Shown: positions 1-8,372 of the stretch, piece by piece | Position numbering within the stretch: position 1 is the stretch's first letter | How the letters are laid out: every line of letters begins with the position of its first letter | Source of the DNA: Mycolicibacterium iranicum | GTDB taxonomy: Bacteria; Actinomycetota; Actinomycetes; Mycobacteriales; Mycobacteriaceae | Length of the DNA: 64,000 bases | NCBI RefSeq assembly: GCF_001650495.1 | Contig: NZ_LWCS01000065.1 | Coordinates: 124,001-188,000 of the forward strand | Direction: 5' to 3' | Notes under the pieces: generated by a model | Database searches by the model: none | What the model saw: only the letters and a program-made list of their open reading frames with translations | What the model was told of the DNA's origin: nothing | Made by a program: the position numbers and the translations under genes

Positions 1-113
1 CCGAGTCGACGACCGTGCGGTTCCGTTCCCTGGACGGGAAGGACCGCGAGATGGCGGTTCCCCATTTGCTTTTCACCGAACCGATCACCACTGTCGTTGG
101 AGCTGCCTCGTGA
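1..113 (+). CDS. C-terminal end of JetA/MksF-like protein (partial)
   Basis: An open frame enters from the left edge and stops at 111-113, overlapping the GTG of the next gene. Only about 36 residues are visible, ending in ...TTVVGAAS. On its own this is not diagnostic. The position directly upstream of, and translationally coupled to, a DUF4194 (JetB/MksE) gene and an SMC-like ATPase makes it the probable JetA/MksF (DUF3375, kleisin-like) subunit, since Wadjet/MksBEF operons run jetA-jetB-jetC. The assignment is inference from gene order. Confidence 0.5.
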   Translation, partial: ESTTVRFRSLDGKDREMAVPHLLFTEPITTVVGAAS

Positions 114-826
114 CCGATGCCGAGTCCGACACCGATTACTCGGGTTTCTCGTCGCTGCCCGAGGTCGACCAGACCACACGTCCCCCGCACCAGCGCAGGC
201 CGCGGTTCGACGGGGACGTCTCCGAACTTCCCGACCGTGCCTGCTGGGCGTTGCAGCATCTTCTGACCCGCCGCTACATCAGTGCCGAGAGCGACGCCGA
301 CATCTATGCGTGGGTCCTGGAGTACCGCAGCCAGCTCTCGGTGCGACTGTCGGAGCTCGACCTGCTGCTGCGAGTGGTGGAGGTCGGCTACGACGACGAT
401 GGGGTGGCGTTCATCGAGCAGGCCCGCTACGAATCCGCCAAGGGCATCAAGCTCCTGCGGCGTGAGCCGCTCGGCACCTACGACTCGATCCTGGCGCTGC
501 ATCTGGCGCAGATGATGCGCGCCGCGGCCGGCCAGAACGTGTTGATCAGCCGCGAGGAGATGCACAACCTGTTCTCCGGCGTCCTCAACGACACCGACCG
601 CGACGCCGTCACCTTCGCCGGCCGCATCGACGCCGCGATCGCCCGGCTGACCGGGCTGGAGATTCTGCGCAAGAGCCGCGACGACGAGGACAGCTACACG
701 ATCAGCCCGGTGATCACGGCTGTGATGACGGCCAGCGTGATCAGCGAATTGCAGCAGCAGTTCGAGACTCTGCTGGGCGGCGCGTTGAGCCCGCAGGACC
801 AGAAAGATGAGGTCGTCCGTGGCTGA
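110..826 (+). CDS. jetB: JetB/MksE-like Wadjet subunit (DUF4194)
   Basis: 238-aa protein starting at GTG 110, which overlaps the previous stop by 4 nt. The acidic N-terminus (about 45 residues) is followed by a compact helical domain with the segment LALHLAQMMRAA...LISREEMHNLF around residues 127-155, as in DUF4194/MksE winged-helix proteins. In Wadjet/MksBEF complexes this subunit binds the kleisin (JetA/MksF) and helps the SMC motor act on circular plasmid DNA. Its stop overlaps the start of the SMC-like gene, so the two are co-translated. The family call rests on the segment, the length and the jetC neighbour. Confidence 0.75.
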   Translation: MTDAESDTDYSGFSSLPEVDQTTRPPHQRRPRFDGDVSELPDRACWALQHLLTRRYISAESDADIYAWVLEYRSQLSVRLSELDLLLRVVEVGYDDDGVAFIEQARYESAKGIKLLRREPLGTYDSILALHLAQMMRAAAGQNVLISREEMHNLFSGVLNDTDRDAVTFAGRIDAAIARLTGLEILRKSRDDEDSYTISPVITAVMTASVISELQQQFETLLGGALSPQDQKDEVVRG

Positions 827-3800
827 GCAGTTCCACCTGTCGCGCCTGCAGGTCATCAACTGGGGCGTGTTCGACGGCTACCACGACATCCCGTTCAGCG
901 AGGGCGGAGCACTGATCGCCGGTGCGTCGGGCAGCGGCAAATCCTCACTGCTGGATGCGATTTCGCTGGGCTTCCTGCCGTTCAACCGCCGCAACTTCAA
1001 CGCCTCCGGCGACAACACCGCGGCGGGCTCCAGCGCGGGACGGCGCACCGTCGACAAGTACGTCCGTGGCGCGTGGGGTCAGCGCAGCGATGGCGGCACC
1101 AGCCGGGTGATGTACCTGCGCGGTGACGGCACCGCCTGGTCGGCGGTCGCGGTCACCTACTCCAGCGACTCCGGACGCACCGTGACGGGCCTGGTGCTCA
1201 AGTGGCTGACGGGCGAGTCGCGCAACGACTCATCGAGCCGCTTCGTGCTGGGTGACGGAGACCTCGACATCGAGGATGTCTGCAACCGTTGGGCTGCAGG
1301 GCGTTTCGATACCGGCGCGTTCAGGGACGGGCCCTGGCGCTTCACCACCAAGGTGGAGTCGCAGTATCTGGCGCAGCTGTATGCGACGATCGGTATCCGC
1401 GCTTCCGACGCGGCCCAGCAGCTGCTCGGCAAGGCGAAGTCACTCAAAAGCGTTGGTGGACTTGAGCAATTCGTCCGCGAGTTCATGCTCGACGAACCCG
1501 AGAGCGTCGCCCGGCTACCTGAGGCCCTCAAACAGATCGACCCGCTGGTGGAAGCGCGCGAGCTGCTGGCCGTCGCACAGAAGAAGCGCAAGATCCTCGG
1601 CGACATCGAGAAGATCCAGCAACGCTACGCGTCGGAGTCGACGGACCTGGGCATCATCGACCTGGTCGATCTACCGATGGTGCGGGCCTACACCGATGAC
1701 GTCCGCCTGGCCCAGTGCCCGACGCAGATCGCCCAGCTCGACACGACCATCGACCAGCTCGACAACGAGCACGAGGACATCACCCGAAGCCTGAATCTGG
1801 CCAAGGCGGAAGCGGATTCGCTCAACGCCCAGATCAGCGGCTCCAGCGCGAGCATCGGACCGCTGCAGTCGCAGGTGACGGCGGCCGAGACCGCGGCCGA
1901 GCAGGTGTCACGCCGCCGCGGCGCGTACGAGGACGCGCTGGCCGCGCAGGGTATCGACGTCCCCGCGACCGCAGATTACTTCTGGAATCTGCGCGAGGAA
2001 CTGCTCGCCGAGGCGACCGAACTGCTCGCCAAGGTGGAACGCCACCGGGAAGCCTCCACCGACGCCGAGTACGCGCAGAAGGCCGCGCGTATCGCCCGCG
2101 ACGAGGCCGCCAAGGAACTCAAACGCGTCGAGCACGTGGGTTCCGCGCTGCCGGAGTTCGCGCTCGTCATGCGTGAACAGATCTGCGCCGCAGTCGGTGT
2201 CGACGCCGGCGACCTTCCCTATATTGCCGAGCTGATGGACCTCAAGCCTGACCAGACGCGCTGGCGCACCGCCGTGGAGAAGGTGCTGCGCGGTGTCGGG
2301 TTGCGGTTGATGGTGCCCGATCAGCACTGGTCGAAGGTGTTGCAGTTCGTCAACGAGACGAACATGCGCGGCCGGTTGCAGCTGCACCACGTCCGCGCCA
2401 CGTTCCTCGACGCCGATCCCGTCGATCCCGAGCAGAACACGTTGGCGGGCAAGCTTTTTGCTGTCGACCCCCGGCATCCGTGTGCGGCCGAGGCCGTCGA
2501 CGTCGTGAGCGCCGCCGGCGACCACATCTGCGTGGACACCCCGGAGGTGTTCGGGCGGTTCCGCCGCGCGGTCACCGACACCGGCCTGTACAAGGACTCC
2601 GACCGGCTGGCCATCAAGGACGATCGCCGTCCGCTGAAGCAGTCCGAGTACCTCTACCAGGGTGACGTGTCGGCGAAGATCAACGCGTTGACCGTGGATC
2701 TGGCCGCGGCCGAGGAGGCTTATCAGAAGGCGCGACGCACCGCCGACGACATCGCGGCTCAGCGTCAGCAGTGGCGCGACCGCGCCGCGGCGTGCAAGGC
2801 GATCTGCGAGCAGTTCCCGCAGTGGAGCCAGATCGACACCGAGACCGCCGACGGGCACGCCGACCGGCTGCGCGAGCAGTACGAGCTGCTGCTGGCCGAT
2901 CACCCCGACATCGAGGCGCTCAATGCCCGCGCCGACGAATGCTGGTCGCAGATCCAGAAATTGATGACGCGCCGCGGGGCTATTCAGACCCGGCGTGACG
3001 ACCTCGACGACCGCAGGACGCGGCTGCTCGAGCTGTCGGAGCGGTTGCAGCCCGCGGTCGGTGAGCGCTCGCGCGACGAGCGTCGATTCGTGTCGGAGCC
3101 GCTGACGGAGCTGTTGGACCGCTACGCGGGTCAGGTTCCGGTGAGTCTTGAGCTGCTGGAGCCCGAGCCGCACCGCGATGCACTGTTCTCGGCGATCAAG
3201 AAGGAGCGCGAGCAACTCCGCGAGAGCCGCAGACGCTCTTACGACGAACTGGCGCGCATCCTGAACACCTTCGACACGTCGTTCCCCGACGCGATCCCGA
3301 ACAATTCGGAGAACTTCGACGAGCGTGTGCACGACTATGTCGCGTTGTGCAAGCACATCGACGAGCGCGAGCTGCCGGAGGCCTATGAGCGGATGATGCG
3401 GCTGGTCACCGAGCAGGCGCCGGATGCGATTCTCACGCTGCACCGGGTGGCCGAGCAGGAGGCACGGCGGATCAGCGACCAGATCGACCGTGTCAACACA
3501 GGTTTGGGCGCCGTCGAGTTCAACCGCGGTACCCGCCTGACACTGCGGGCCACGCCGCGGAGCCTGACGGCGGTGTCGGAGCTGACGGAGATCGTGCGGG
3601 CCATCTCGCGGCGTATCGCCGAGGTCGGGCTCGGCGACAAGCAGGCGATCCTGGATCAGTACGCCGACATCCTGCGGCTGCGCAATCGGCTGGCGTCGAC
3701 GGCGCCGGAGGACAAGGCGTGGACGCGGGACGCACTGGACGTGCGCAACCGGTTCACATTCGACTGCGCCGAATGGGATGTCGACAGCGAGGAACTGATC

Positions 3801-4211
3801 CGCACGCACAGCAACGCCGGCGACAACTCCGGCGGCGAGCAGGAGAAGTTGATGGCGTTCTGCCTCGCCGGCGCGCTCAGCTTCAACCTCGCGAGCCCGG
3901 AAAGTGGCGACAACAGGCCGGTTTTCGCGCAGCTGATGCTCGACGAGGCCTTCTCCAAGTCGGATCCTCAGTTCGCGCAGCAGGCGTTGCAGGCGTTCCG
4001 CAAGTTCGGGTTCCAGCTGGTGATCGTCGCGACGGTGCAGAACGCGACGACGATCCAGCCCTACATCGACAGCGTGGTGATGGTCAGCAAGACCGAGGCG
4101 ACGGGCCGCAACGCGCGGCCGGTAGCCACGGTCGCGACCCGCACGATCTCGGAATTCGGCGAGTTGCGCCGGGAGATGCGGGCCGGCGCTGAGGTGCCGG
4201 TCGGCGTCTGA
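819..4211 (+). CDS. jetC: JetC/MksB-like SMC ATPase (Wadjet / plasmid restriction)
   Basis: SMC/MukB-like ATPase of about 1130 aa. Walker A is GASGSGKSS near residue 36. Long charged coiled-coil arms flank a central hinge-like region. Near the C-terminus are the ABC signature NSGGEQEKLM and a Walker B ending LMLDEAFSKSD. Two starts are possible: ATG 807 or GTG 819. GTG 819 is preferred because GAGG lies 6 nt upstream and the overlap with jetB is short. By family knowledge the complex extrudes and restricts circular plasmids; in Mycobacterium smegmatis the related EptABCD system limits plasmid maintenance. The next gene is an unrelated oxidoreductase, so the JetD/MksG nuclease gene is not in its usual place. 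Confidence 0.88.
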   Translation: MAEQFHLSRLQVINWGVFDGYHDIPFSEGGALIAGASGSGKSSLLDAISLGFLPFNRRNFNASGDNTAAGSSAGRRTVDKYVRGAWGQRSDGGTSRVMYLRGDGTAWSAVAVTYSSDSGRTVTGLVLKWLTGESRNDSSSRFVLGDGDLDIEDVCNRWAAGRFDTGAFRDGPWRFTTKVESQYLAQLYATIGIRASDAAQQLLGKAKSLKSVGGLEQFVREFMLDEPESVARLPEALKQIDPLVEARELLAVAQKKRKILGDIEKIQQRYASESTDLGIIDLVDLPMVRAYTDDVRLAQCPTQIAQLDTTIDQLDNEHEDITRSLNLAKAEADSLNAQISGSSASIGPLQSQVTAAETAAEQVSRRRGAYEDALAAQGIDVPATADYFWNLREELLAEATELLAKVERHREASTDAEYAQKAARIARDEAAKELKRVEHVGSALPEFALVMREQICAAVGVDAGDLPYIAELMDLKPDQTRWRTAVEKVLRGVGLRLMVPDQHWSKVLQFVNETNMRGRLQLHHVRATFLDADPVDPEQNTLAGKLFAVDPRHPCAAEAVDVVSAAGDHICVDTPEVFGRFRRAVTDTGLYKDSDRLAIKDDRRPLKQSEYLYQGDVSAKINALTVDLAAAEEAYQKARRTADDIAAQRQQWRDRAAACKAICEQFPQWSQIDTETADGHADRLREQYELLLADHPDIEALNARADECWSQIQKLMTRRGAIQTRRDDLDDRRTRLLELSERLQPAVGERSRDERRFVSEPLTELLDRYAGQVPVSLELLEPEPHRDALFSAIKKEREQLRESRRRSYDELARILNTFDTSFPDAIPNNSENFDERVHDYVALCKHIDERELPEAYERMMRLVTEQAPDAILTLHRVAEQEARRISDQIDRVNTGLGAVEFNRGTRLTLRATPRSLTAVSELTEIVRAISRRIAEVGLGDKQAILDQYADILRLRNRLASTAPEDKAWTRDALDVRNRFTFDCAEWDVDSEELIRTHSNAGDNSGGEQEKLMAFCLAGALSFNLASPESGDNRPVFAQLMLDEAFSKSDPQFAQQALQAFRKFGFQLVIVATVQNATTIQPYIDSVVMVSKTEATGRNARPVATVATRTISEFGELRREMRAGAEVPVGV

Positions 4212-4224
4212 CGCACGGCGTAGG

Positions 4225-5253
4225 GTGCCAACCGTGCACGTCGACGTCATGACGACCCCTCAGCCACTGCGGGCCATCGGCGATCTTGCCAAGAGCGCTC
4301 GGGCGGCGGGCTTTGACGGCCTGTTGTTCACCGAGACCGGCCGGACGGCCTATCTCAACGCCGCCGTCGCGGCGCAGGCCGCGCCCGGACTTGAGTTGTC
4401 GACCGGCGTCGCCGTTGCGTTTCCCCGGAGCCCCTTCGTGACGGCCGCGACGGCGTGGGAGTTGCAGGAGGCCACGGCCGGGAGGTTTCGGCTCGGCCTG
4501 GGCACCCAGGTGAGGACCCATGTGGTCCGCCGCTACGGTGCCGAGTTCGAGCATCCCGGCCCCCGATTGCGCGACTACGTGCTGGCGGTCAAGGCGTGCT
4601 TTGCGGCGTTCCGGACGGGCACGCTCGACCACCACGGTGAGTTCTACGATCTCGACTTCATCACCCCGCAGTGGAGCGCCGGCCCGATCGACGCCCCGGA
4701 TCCATTGGTCGACGTCGCCGCGGTCAACCCGTGGATGCTGCGGATGGCCGGTGAGGTCGCCGACGGCGTGCACGTACATCCGCTGGGCGAACCGGGTTAT
4801 ATCGCGCGGCACGTGATGCCGGGTCTCGCGGAAGGTGCGGCGAAGTCCGGCCGGTCGATCGACGACATAGCAGTCATCGTTCCGGTCATGACAATCGTGG
4901 GTGACACGGACGAGGAGCGGCACCGGGAACGTGAACTGGTCCGCACCAGCATGAGCTTCTACGGCAGCACCCCGAACTACGCGTTCATCTGGGACGAGGC
5001 CGGATTCGAGGGAACCACGGCCCGCATCCGGGAGAAGCAGAAGGCCGGCGACTATGCGGGAATGGCGGCACAGATCACCGACGAACACATCGCTGCGTTC
5101 GCGACGGAATCGACGTGGGACGGCCTGTCCGACGCGCTGCACCGACGATACGGCCACACGGCGACGCGCCTGGTGCTGTACAACGCTCTGGCCGATCCAG
5201 AGCGCCTGGAGCGTTATGGCGCTGTCGCGCAACGTCTGTCAGCACCCGGATGA
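4225..5253 (+). CDS. LLM-class, probably F420-dependent oxidoreductase
   Basis: 342-aa luciferase-like monooxygenase fold protein, close to the TIGR03617 type found in actinobacteria. The N-terminal strand (VDVMTTPQPL), the segment RFRLGLGTQVRTHVVRRYGAEF near residues 90-110 and the C-terminal region match that group. F420 rather than FMN use is inferred from the mycobacterial setting. The GTG at 4225 is 14 nt after jetC; GTG 4234 is an alternative. Its stop overlaps the ATG of the following transporter by 4 nt, so the two form a pair. The substrate cannot be read from sequence. Confidence 0.82.
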   Translation: MPTVHVDVMTTPQPLRAIGDLAKSARAAGFDGLLFTETGRTAYLNAAVAAQAAPGLELSTGVAVAFPRSPFVTAATAWELQEATAGRFRLGLGTQVRTHVVRRYGAEFEHPGPRLRDYVLAVKACFAAFRTGTLDHHGEFYDLDFITPQWSAGPIDAPDPLVDVAAVNPWMLRMAGEVADGVHVHPLGEPGYIARHVMPGLAEGAAKSGRSIDDIAVIVPVMTIVGDTDEERHRERELVRTSMSFYGSTPNYAFIWDEAGFEGTTARIREKQKAGDYAGMAAQITDEHIAAFATESTWDGLSDALHRRYGHTATRLVLYNALADPERLERYGAVAQRLSAPG

Positions 5254-6833
5254 CGTCCGCTGCATCGACCTCGACGTGGGCGCCGCTGCGTTCCCCCGTC
5301 TATCGCATGCTGTGGATCGCGCAGTTCGTCTCCAACCTCGGCACCTGGATGCAAACCGTCGGGGCGCAGTGGATGCTCGTCGGCGATCCGCGCGCCGCGG
5401 TCCTGGTGCCGCTGGTGCAGACAGCGACGACGCTGCCGGTGATGCTGCTGGCGCTGCCGGCCGGTGTCCTCGCCGATCTCATCGACCGGCGCCGGCTGCT
5501 CATCGCCACCCAGGCCGCGATGGCCGCGGGTGTGGGCCTGTTGGCTTCGCTGACAGGCGCCGGGCTGACCACACCTGTCGTGCTGTTGACGCTGTTGTTC
5601 GTGATCGGGTGCGGGCAGGCCCTGGTCATGCCTGCGTGGCAGGCGATCCAACCTGATCTTGTTCCGGCTCAACAGATTCCGTCGGCAGCGGCACTCGGGA
5701 GCATGAGCATCAACCTGGCACGCGTCATCGGGCCTGCAATCGCGGGTGCACTGGTGTCGCTGACGGGTCCGACGATCGTGTTCGCCCTCAATGCGGTGTC
5801 GTTCGTCGGGATCGTGTTCGTGTTGTTCTTCTGGCGGCGTCCCCCCGTCGAGAACGCCCCGACCGAGCGGGCGCTGTCGGCGTTGAGCGCCGGCGGGCGG
5901 TTCATCCGAAGCTCACCGATCGTGCGGCGCATCATGCTTCGGGCCGCGCTGTTCGTCGTCCCGGCGAGCGCGGTGTGGGGCCTGCTGCCGGTGATCGCGA
6001 AGGACCAGTTGCATCTGTCGTCGTCGGGCTATGGGTTACTTCTCGGCGCGTTGGGTGCGGGTGCCGTGCTGGGCGCGTTCGGGTTGGGGCGGCTGCGCAC
6101 GTGGTTCGGTCAGAACGTCCTGCTGGTGTTCTCGGCGGTCGGGTTCGCGCTCGCGGCTGCCGCGGTGGCGCTGGTGCACAGCTTCGCGCTGGTACTGGTT
6201 GCCCTGGTGGTCGGCGGCACGTCGTGGCTGCTGTCTCTGTCGACGCTGAACGCCTCGATGCAGCTGAGCCTGCCGGCATGGGTGCGGGCCCGGGGGCTGT
6301 CGGTGTATCAGTTGGTCTTCATGGGCGGGCAGGCCATCGGGTCCGTGGTGTGGGGTGTCCTGGCCGAAGCCACCTCCAGCGTCACCAGCCTTCTGGTCAG
6401 CGCGGGTCTGCTGCTGCTCTGCGGGTTGTCGACGCTGTGGTGGCCGCTACACGCCAGCACCGGCAATCTCGACCTCACGCCGTCCTCCCACTGGCCCGAG
6501 CCCACGCTTCTGTTCGAACCGGCGCCCCTTGACGGACCCGTGCTGGTGATCTCGTCGTACCGCGTCACGCCGGAGAACGAGGAGCCGTTCCTTTCCGCGA
6601 TGACCGTGCTGGGCCGCTCCCGTCAGCGCACAGGGGCGGCGCAGTGGCGGGTGTTCCGCAGCATCGAACACGAGTCGACGTTCATCGAGACGTTCCTTGT
6701 GCGCTCCTGGGGCGAGCACATGCAGCAGCACCACACGCGCCTCACCGAACAGGATCTGATCATCGAGCGCAGGGTCGAGGAGTTCACCGACGGCGCACCC
6801 GCCGTCAGCCACCACTACCTCGCAGTCCGCTAG
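5250..6833 (+). CDS. MFS transporter with C-terminal ABM-like domain (MFS_3/EntS type)
   Basis: 527-aa membrane protein starting at ATG 5250, which overlaps the stop of the oxidoreductase gene (ATGA). Residues about 15-410 form a 12-helix MFS domain of the EntS/DUF894 class: the first helix contains YRMLWIAQFVSNLGTWMQTV and there is a loop LIDRRRLLI. Residues about 430-527 are soluble and resemble an antibiotic-monooxygenase/dimeric alpha-beta barrel domain (VISSYRVTPENEEPFLSAM...). That tail is usual for this transporter group. It probably exports a small molecule; translational coupling suggests a shared substrate context with the F420-type enzyme, which is inference. Confidence 0.85.
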   Translation: MTSAASTSTWAPLRSPVYRMLWIAQFVSNLGTWMQTVGAQWMLVGDPRAAVLVPLVQTATTLPVMLLALPAGVLADLIDRRRLLIATQAAMAAGVGLLASLTGAGLTTPVVLLTLLFVIGCGQALVMPAWQAIQPDLVPAQQIPSAAALGSMSINLARVIGPAIAGALVSLTGPTIVFALNAVSFVGIVFVLFFWRRPPVENAPTERALSALSAGGRFIRSSPIVRRIMLRAALFVVPASAVWGLLPVIAKDQLHLSSSGYGLLLGALGAGAVLGAFGLGRLRTWFGQNVLLVFSAVGFALAAAAVALVHSFALVLVALVVGGTSWLLSLSTLNASMQLSLPAWVRARGLSVYQLVFMGGQAIGSVVWGVLAEATSSVTSLLVSAGLLLLCGLSTLWWPLHASTGNLDLTPSSHWPEPTLLFEPAPLDGPVLVISSYRVTPENEEPFLSAMTVLGRSRQRTGAAQWRVFRSIEHESTFIETFLVRSWGEHMQQHHTRLTEQDLIIERRVEEFTDGAPAVSHHYLAVR

Positions 6834-6893
6834 TCGGTCGGCGCGAGGTCCCCGGCAGCCGCCGCAGGACGTCCCGATTACGTCACCATTTCG

Positions 6894-6908
6894 CCCCGCG
6901 GCGCGGGG
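6894..6908 (+). terminator. GC-rich hairpin after MFS gene
   Basis: CCCCGC-GGC-GCGGGG forms a perfect 6-bp stem with a 3-nt loop 60 nt after the MFS stop and before the sigma gene. There is no U-tract, as is common in mycobacteria. Terminator function is inferred. Confidence 0.4.
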
Positions 6909-6968
6909 TACCCCCTTTCCGGCGCGCGGCGTGATTCGGCCGCTTGAACGGTTCAGGAGGAAGCCGGT

Positions 6969-7508
6969 GTGACCGATGACCGGGTGCTTGCTGCGGCGGC
7001 ACGCGCCGGTGATGAGGCAGCGTTCGAAACACTGGTACGACGACACGGCCCGGCCCTCTACCGGTACGCCCGCCGCATGACAGCCGACGCCGACGCTGTC
7101 AACGACATCGTCCAGGACACGTTCGTGTCGGCGTGGAGGCAGATCGCCACGTTTCGCGGCGACTCCTCCGTGCGCACGTGGCTGTTCGCGATCTGCGCCA
7201 GGAAGGTGGTCGACTCACACCGCGTGAAGAGAGCCATCCCCATTGACGACCGGTTGATCGAACCTGTGGCCACGGGCGAAGACCACGACCCGTTCGCGTC
7301 GGCGTCCAACAGCGCGTTCCTGGAGGCGATGGAATTGGCGTTGGGCGAGTTGCCACCGCGTCAGCGCGCTGTCTGGATGCTGAGGGAGATCGAGGGCATG
7401 ACTTTCCCGCAGATCGGCAGCGTTCTGAGCCTCAGTGCGGACGGAGCACGCGGGCACCATCACCGTGCCCGGGCAACTCTCCAGCAGCGATTGGCGCAGT
7501 GGCGATGA
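6969..7508 (+). CDS. ECF-type RNA polymerase sigma factor
   Basis: 179-aa sigma-70 family protein with only regions 2 and 4. Region 2 spans about residues 15-85 (FETLVRRHGPALYRYARRM...IVQDTFVSAWRQIATFRG...WLFAI). Region 4 spans about 120-175 (LPPRQRAVWMLREIEGMTFPQIGSVLSLS). The start GTG 6969 has a strong AGGAGG at 6955-6960. The stop overlaps the ATG of the Asp23-like gene (ATGA at 7505). No anti-sigma gene is adjacent. The downstream Asp23-like, CsbD and TerC genes suggest an envelope or general stress regulon, which is inference. Confidence 0.92.
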   Translation: MTDDRVLAAAARAGDEAAFETLVRRHGPALYRYARRMTADADAVNDIVQDTFVSAWRQIATFRGDSSVRTWLFAICARKVVDSHRVKRAIPIDDRLIEPVATGEDHDPFASASNSAFLEAMELALGELPPRQRAVWMLREIEGMTFPQIGSVLSLSADGARGHHHRARATLQQRLAQWR

Positions 7509-7942
7509 ACGGGGACGAGAACGACGTCACCGTCCGCGCGGCGCGGGCGTTGCGGCAGCAGCCGGAACCCGGGTGGTTCCAGGTCCGGGACGCTGTGATC
7601 GCGTCGGTCCGTTCGACCCCGCGGGGCGGTTGGCCGCTCCTCGTCGACGATCCGCGGCCGGGGACAGCCGCGGGTATCGTGCGCGTCAGCGGGCTCGTAC
7701 TCGGCGCCCTGTTGAGCCGGGCGTTGGCCGACGATCCCGAGTACGCGGCCACCGACATTGATCTGATGGTCGAAGGCGGTCGGCTGCAAGGGATTTCGAT
7801 TGAGCTCAGTGCCCGATACCGCGCGCAGCTGCCGCCGGTGGTCAGTCGCGTGCGGGCGCGCTGCCGCGCGGTGGTCGCCGAGGTGATAGGCGCCGCGGCG
7901 GGGGTTCCCATCCATGTCGCTGTCAACGATGTGCACCCGTGA
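7505..7942 (+). CDS. Asp23/Gls24-like envelope stress protein
   Basis: 145-aa protein. After a variable N-terminus, residues about 50-145 show the alternating pattern of Asp23/Gls24 proteins: GIVRVSGLVLGALLSRAL, IDLMVEGGRLQGISIELSARY, LPPVVSRVRARCRAVV and a final VPIHVAVNDV strand. ATG 7505 overlaps the sigma factor stop by 4 nt; GTG 7499 is also possible. In Firmicutes such proteins are membrane-associated stress proteins; in actinobacteria they sit in stress clusters of unknown mechanism. Coupling to the sigma factor suggests co-expression and perhaps modulation of it. Confidence 0.72.
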   Translation: MNGDENDVTVRAARALRQQPEPGWFQVRDAVIASVRSTPRGGWPLLVDDPRPGTAAGIVRVSGLVLGALLSRALADDPEYAATDIDLMVEGGRLQGISIELSARYRAQLPPVVSRVRARCRAVVAEVIGAAAGVPIHVAVNDVHP

Positions 7943-8043
7943 GCACGTTGCACAGATCACAGCAAAGATATGTTCGGTTTCGCGGATCATCGCCGTCTAC
8001 ACAATCAGCGACCACAAAGGTCGTCACGAGAAAGGAGATGACG

Positions 8044-8214
8044 ATGGGAATCGTAGACAAGGCGAAGAACGCCGCCGAGGACGCTATGGGCAAGGTCAAG
8101 GAGACCGTCGGCGACCTGACGGGCAACGACGAGCTCAAGGCCGAAGGCCAGAAGGACCAGGGCGTGTCCGGTGTCAAGAAGGTCGGCGAGAACATCAAGG
8201 ACAAGCTGAGCTGA
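8044..8214 (+). CDS. CsbD-family stress protein
   Basis: 56-aa hydrophilic protein (MGIVDKAKNAAEDAMGK...) with the CsbD features: KAKNAAEDAMGKVKETVGDLTGN, then a DELKAEGQKDQ repeat segment and a basic C-terminus. An ATG also occurs at 8038, but the ribosome binding site AAAGGAG (8031-8037) directly abuts it and is spaced 6 nt from ATG 8044, so 8044 is chosen. CsbD proteins belong to general stress regulons, molecular role unknown. A perfect hairpin follows the gene, so it may be transcribed alone or as the end of the sigma/Asp23 unit. Confidence 0.88.
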   Translation: MGIVDKAKNAAEDAMGKVKETVGDLTGNDELKAEGQKDQGVSGVKKVGENIKDKLS

Positions 8215-8224
8215 CCGCACGCGG

Positions 8225-8244
8225 GCCGCGCCTTTCGGCGCGGC
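8225..8244 (+). terminator. Hairpin terminator after csbD-like gene
   Basis: GCCGCGCC-TTTC-GGCGCGGC: a perfect 8-bp stem with a 4-nt loop, 10 nt after the CsbD stop. There is no U-run. It is a good candidate intrinsic terminator. Confidence 0.6.
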
Positions 8245-8372
8245 TCGCGGTTGCCGGTCAGACTCTTTGTCGTGCAGTACATTTCGAACATGTTTGACGC
8301 AGCGGGAACTTGGAAGCGGCCCAGGACGTTTCGCTGATGGTGTCCACTGCAACCGCGAGGTGATCTGAACAC

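Noticed and set aside
1908..4250. 780-aa open frame on the minus strand
   Set aside because: It is antisense to the convincing JetC ATPase; long shadow frames are common in high-GC DNA and the translation is Arg/Leu/Gln-rich without domains.
8245..8372. Possible manganese (yybP-ykoY) riboswitch before terC
   Set aside because: No paired conserved loops of that class could be found in the short leader.
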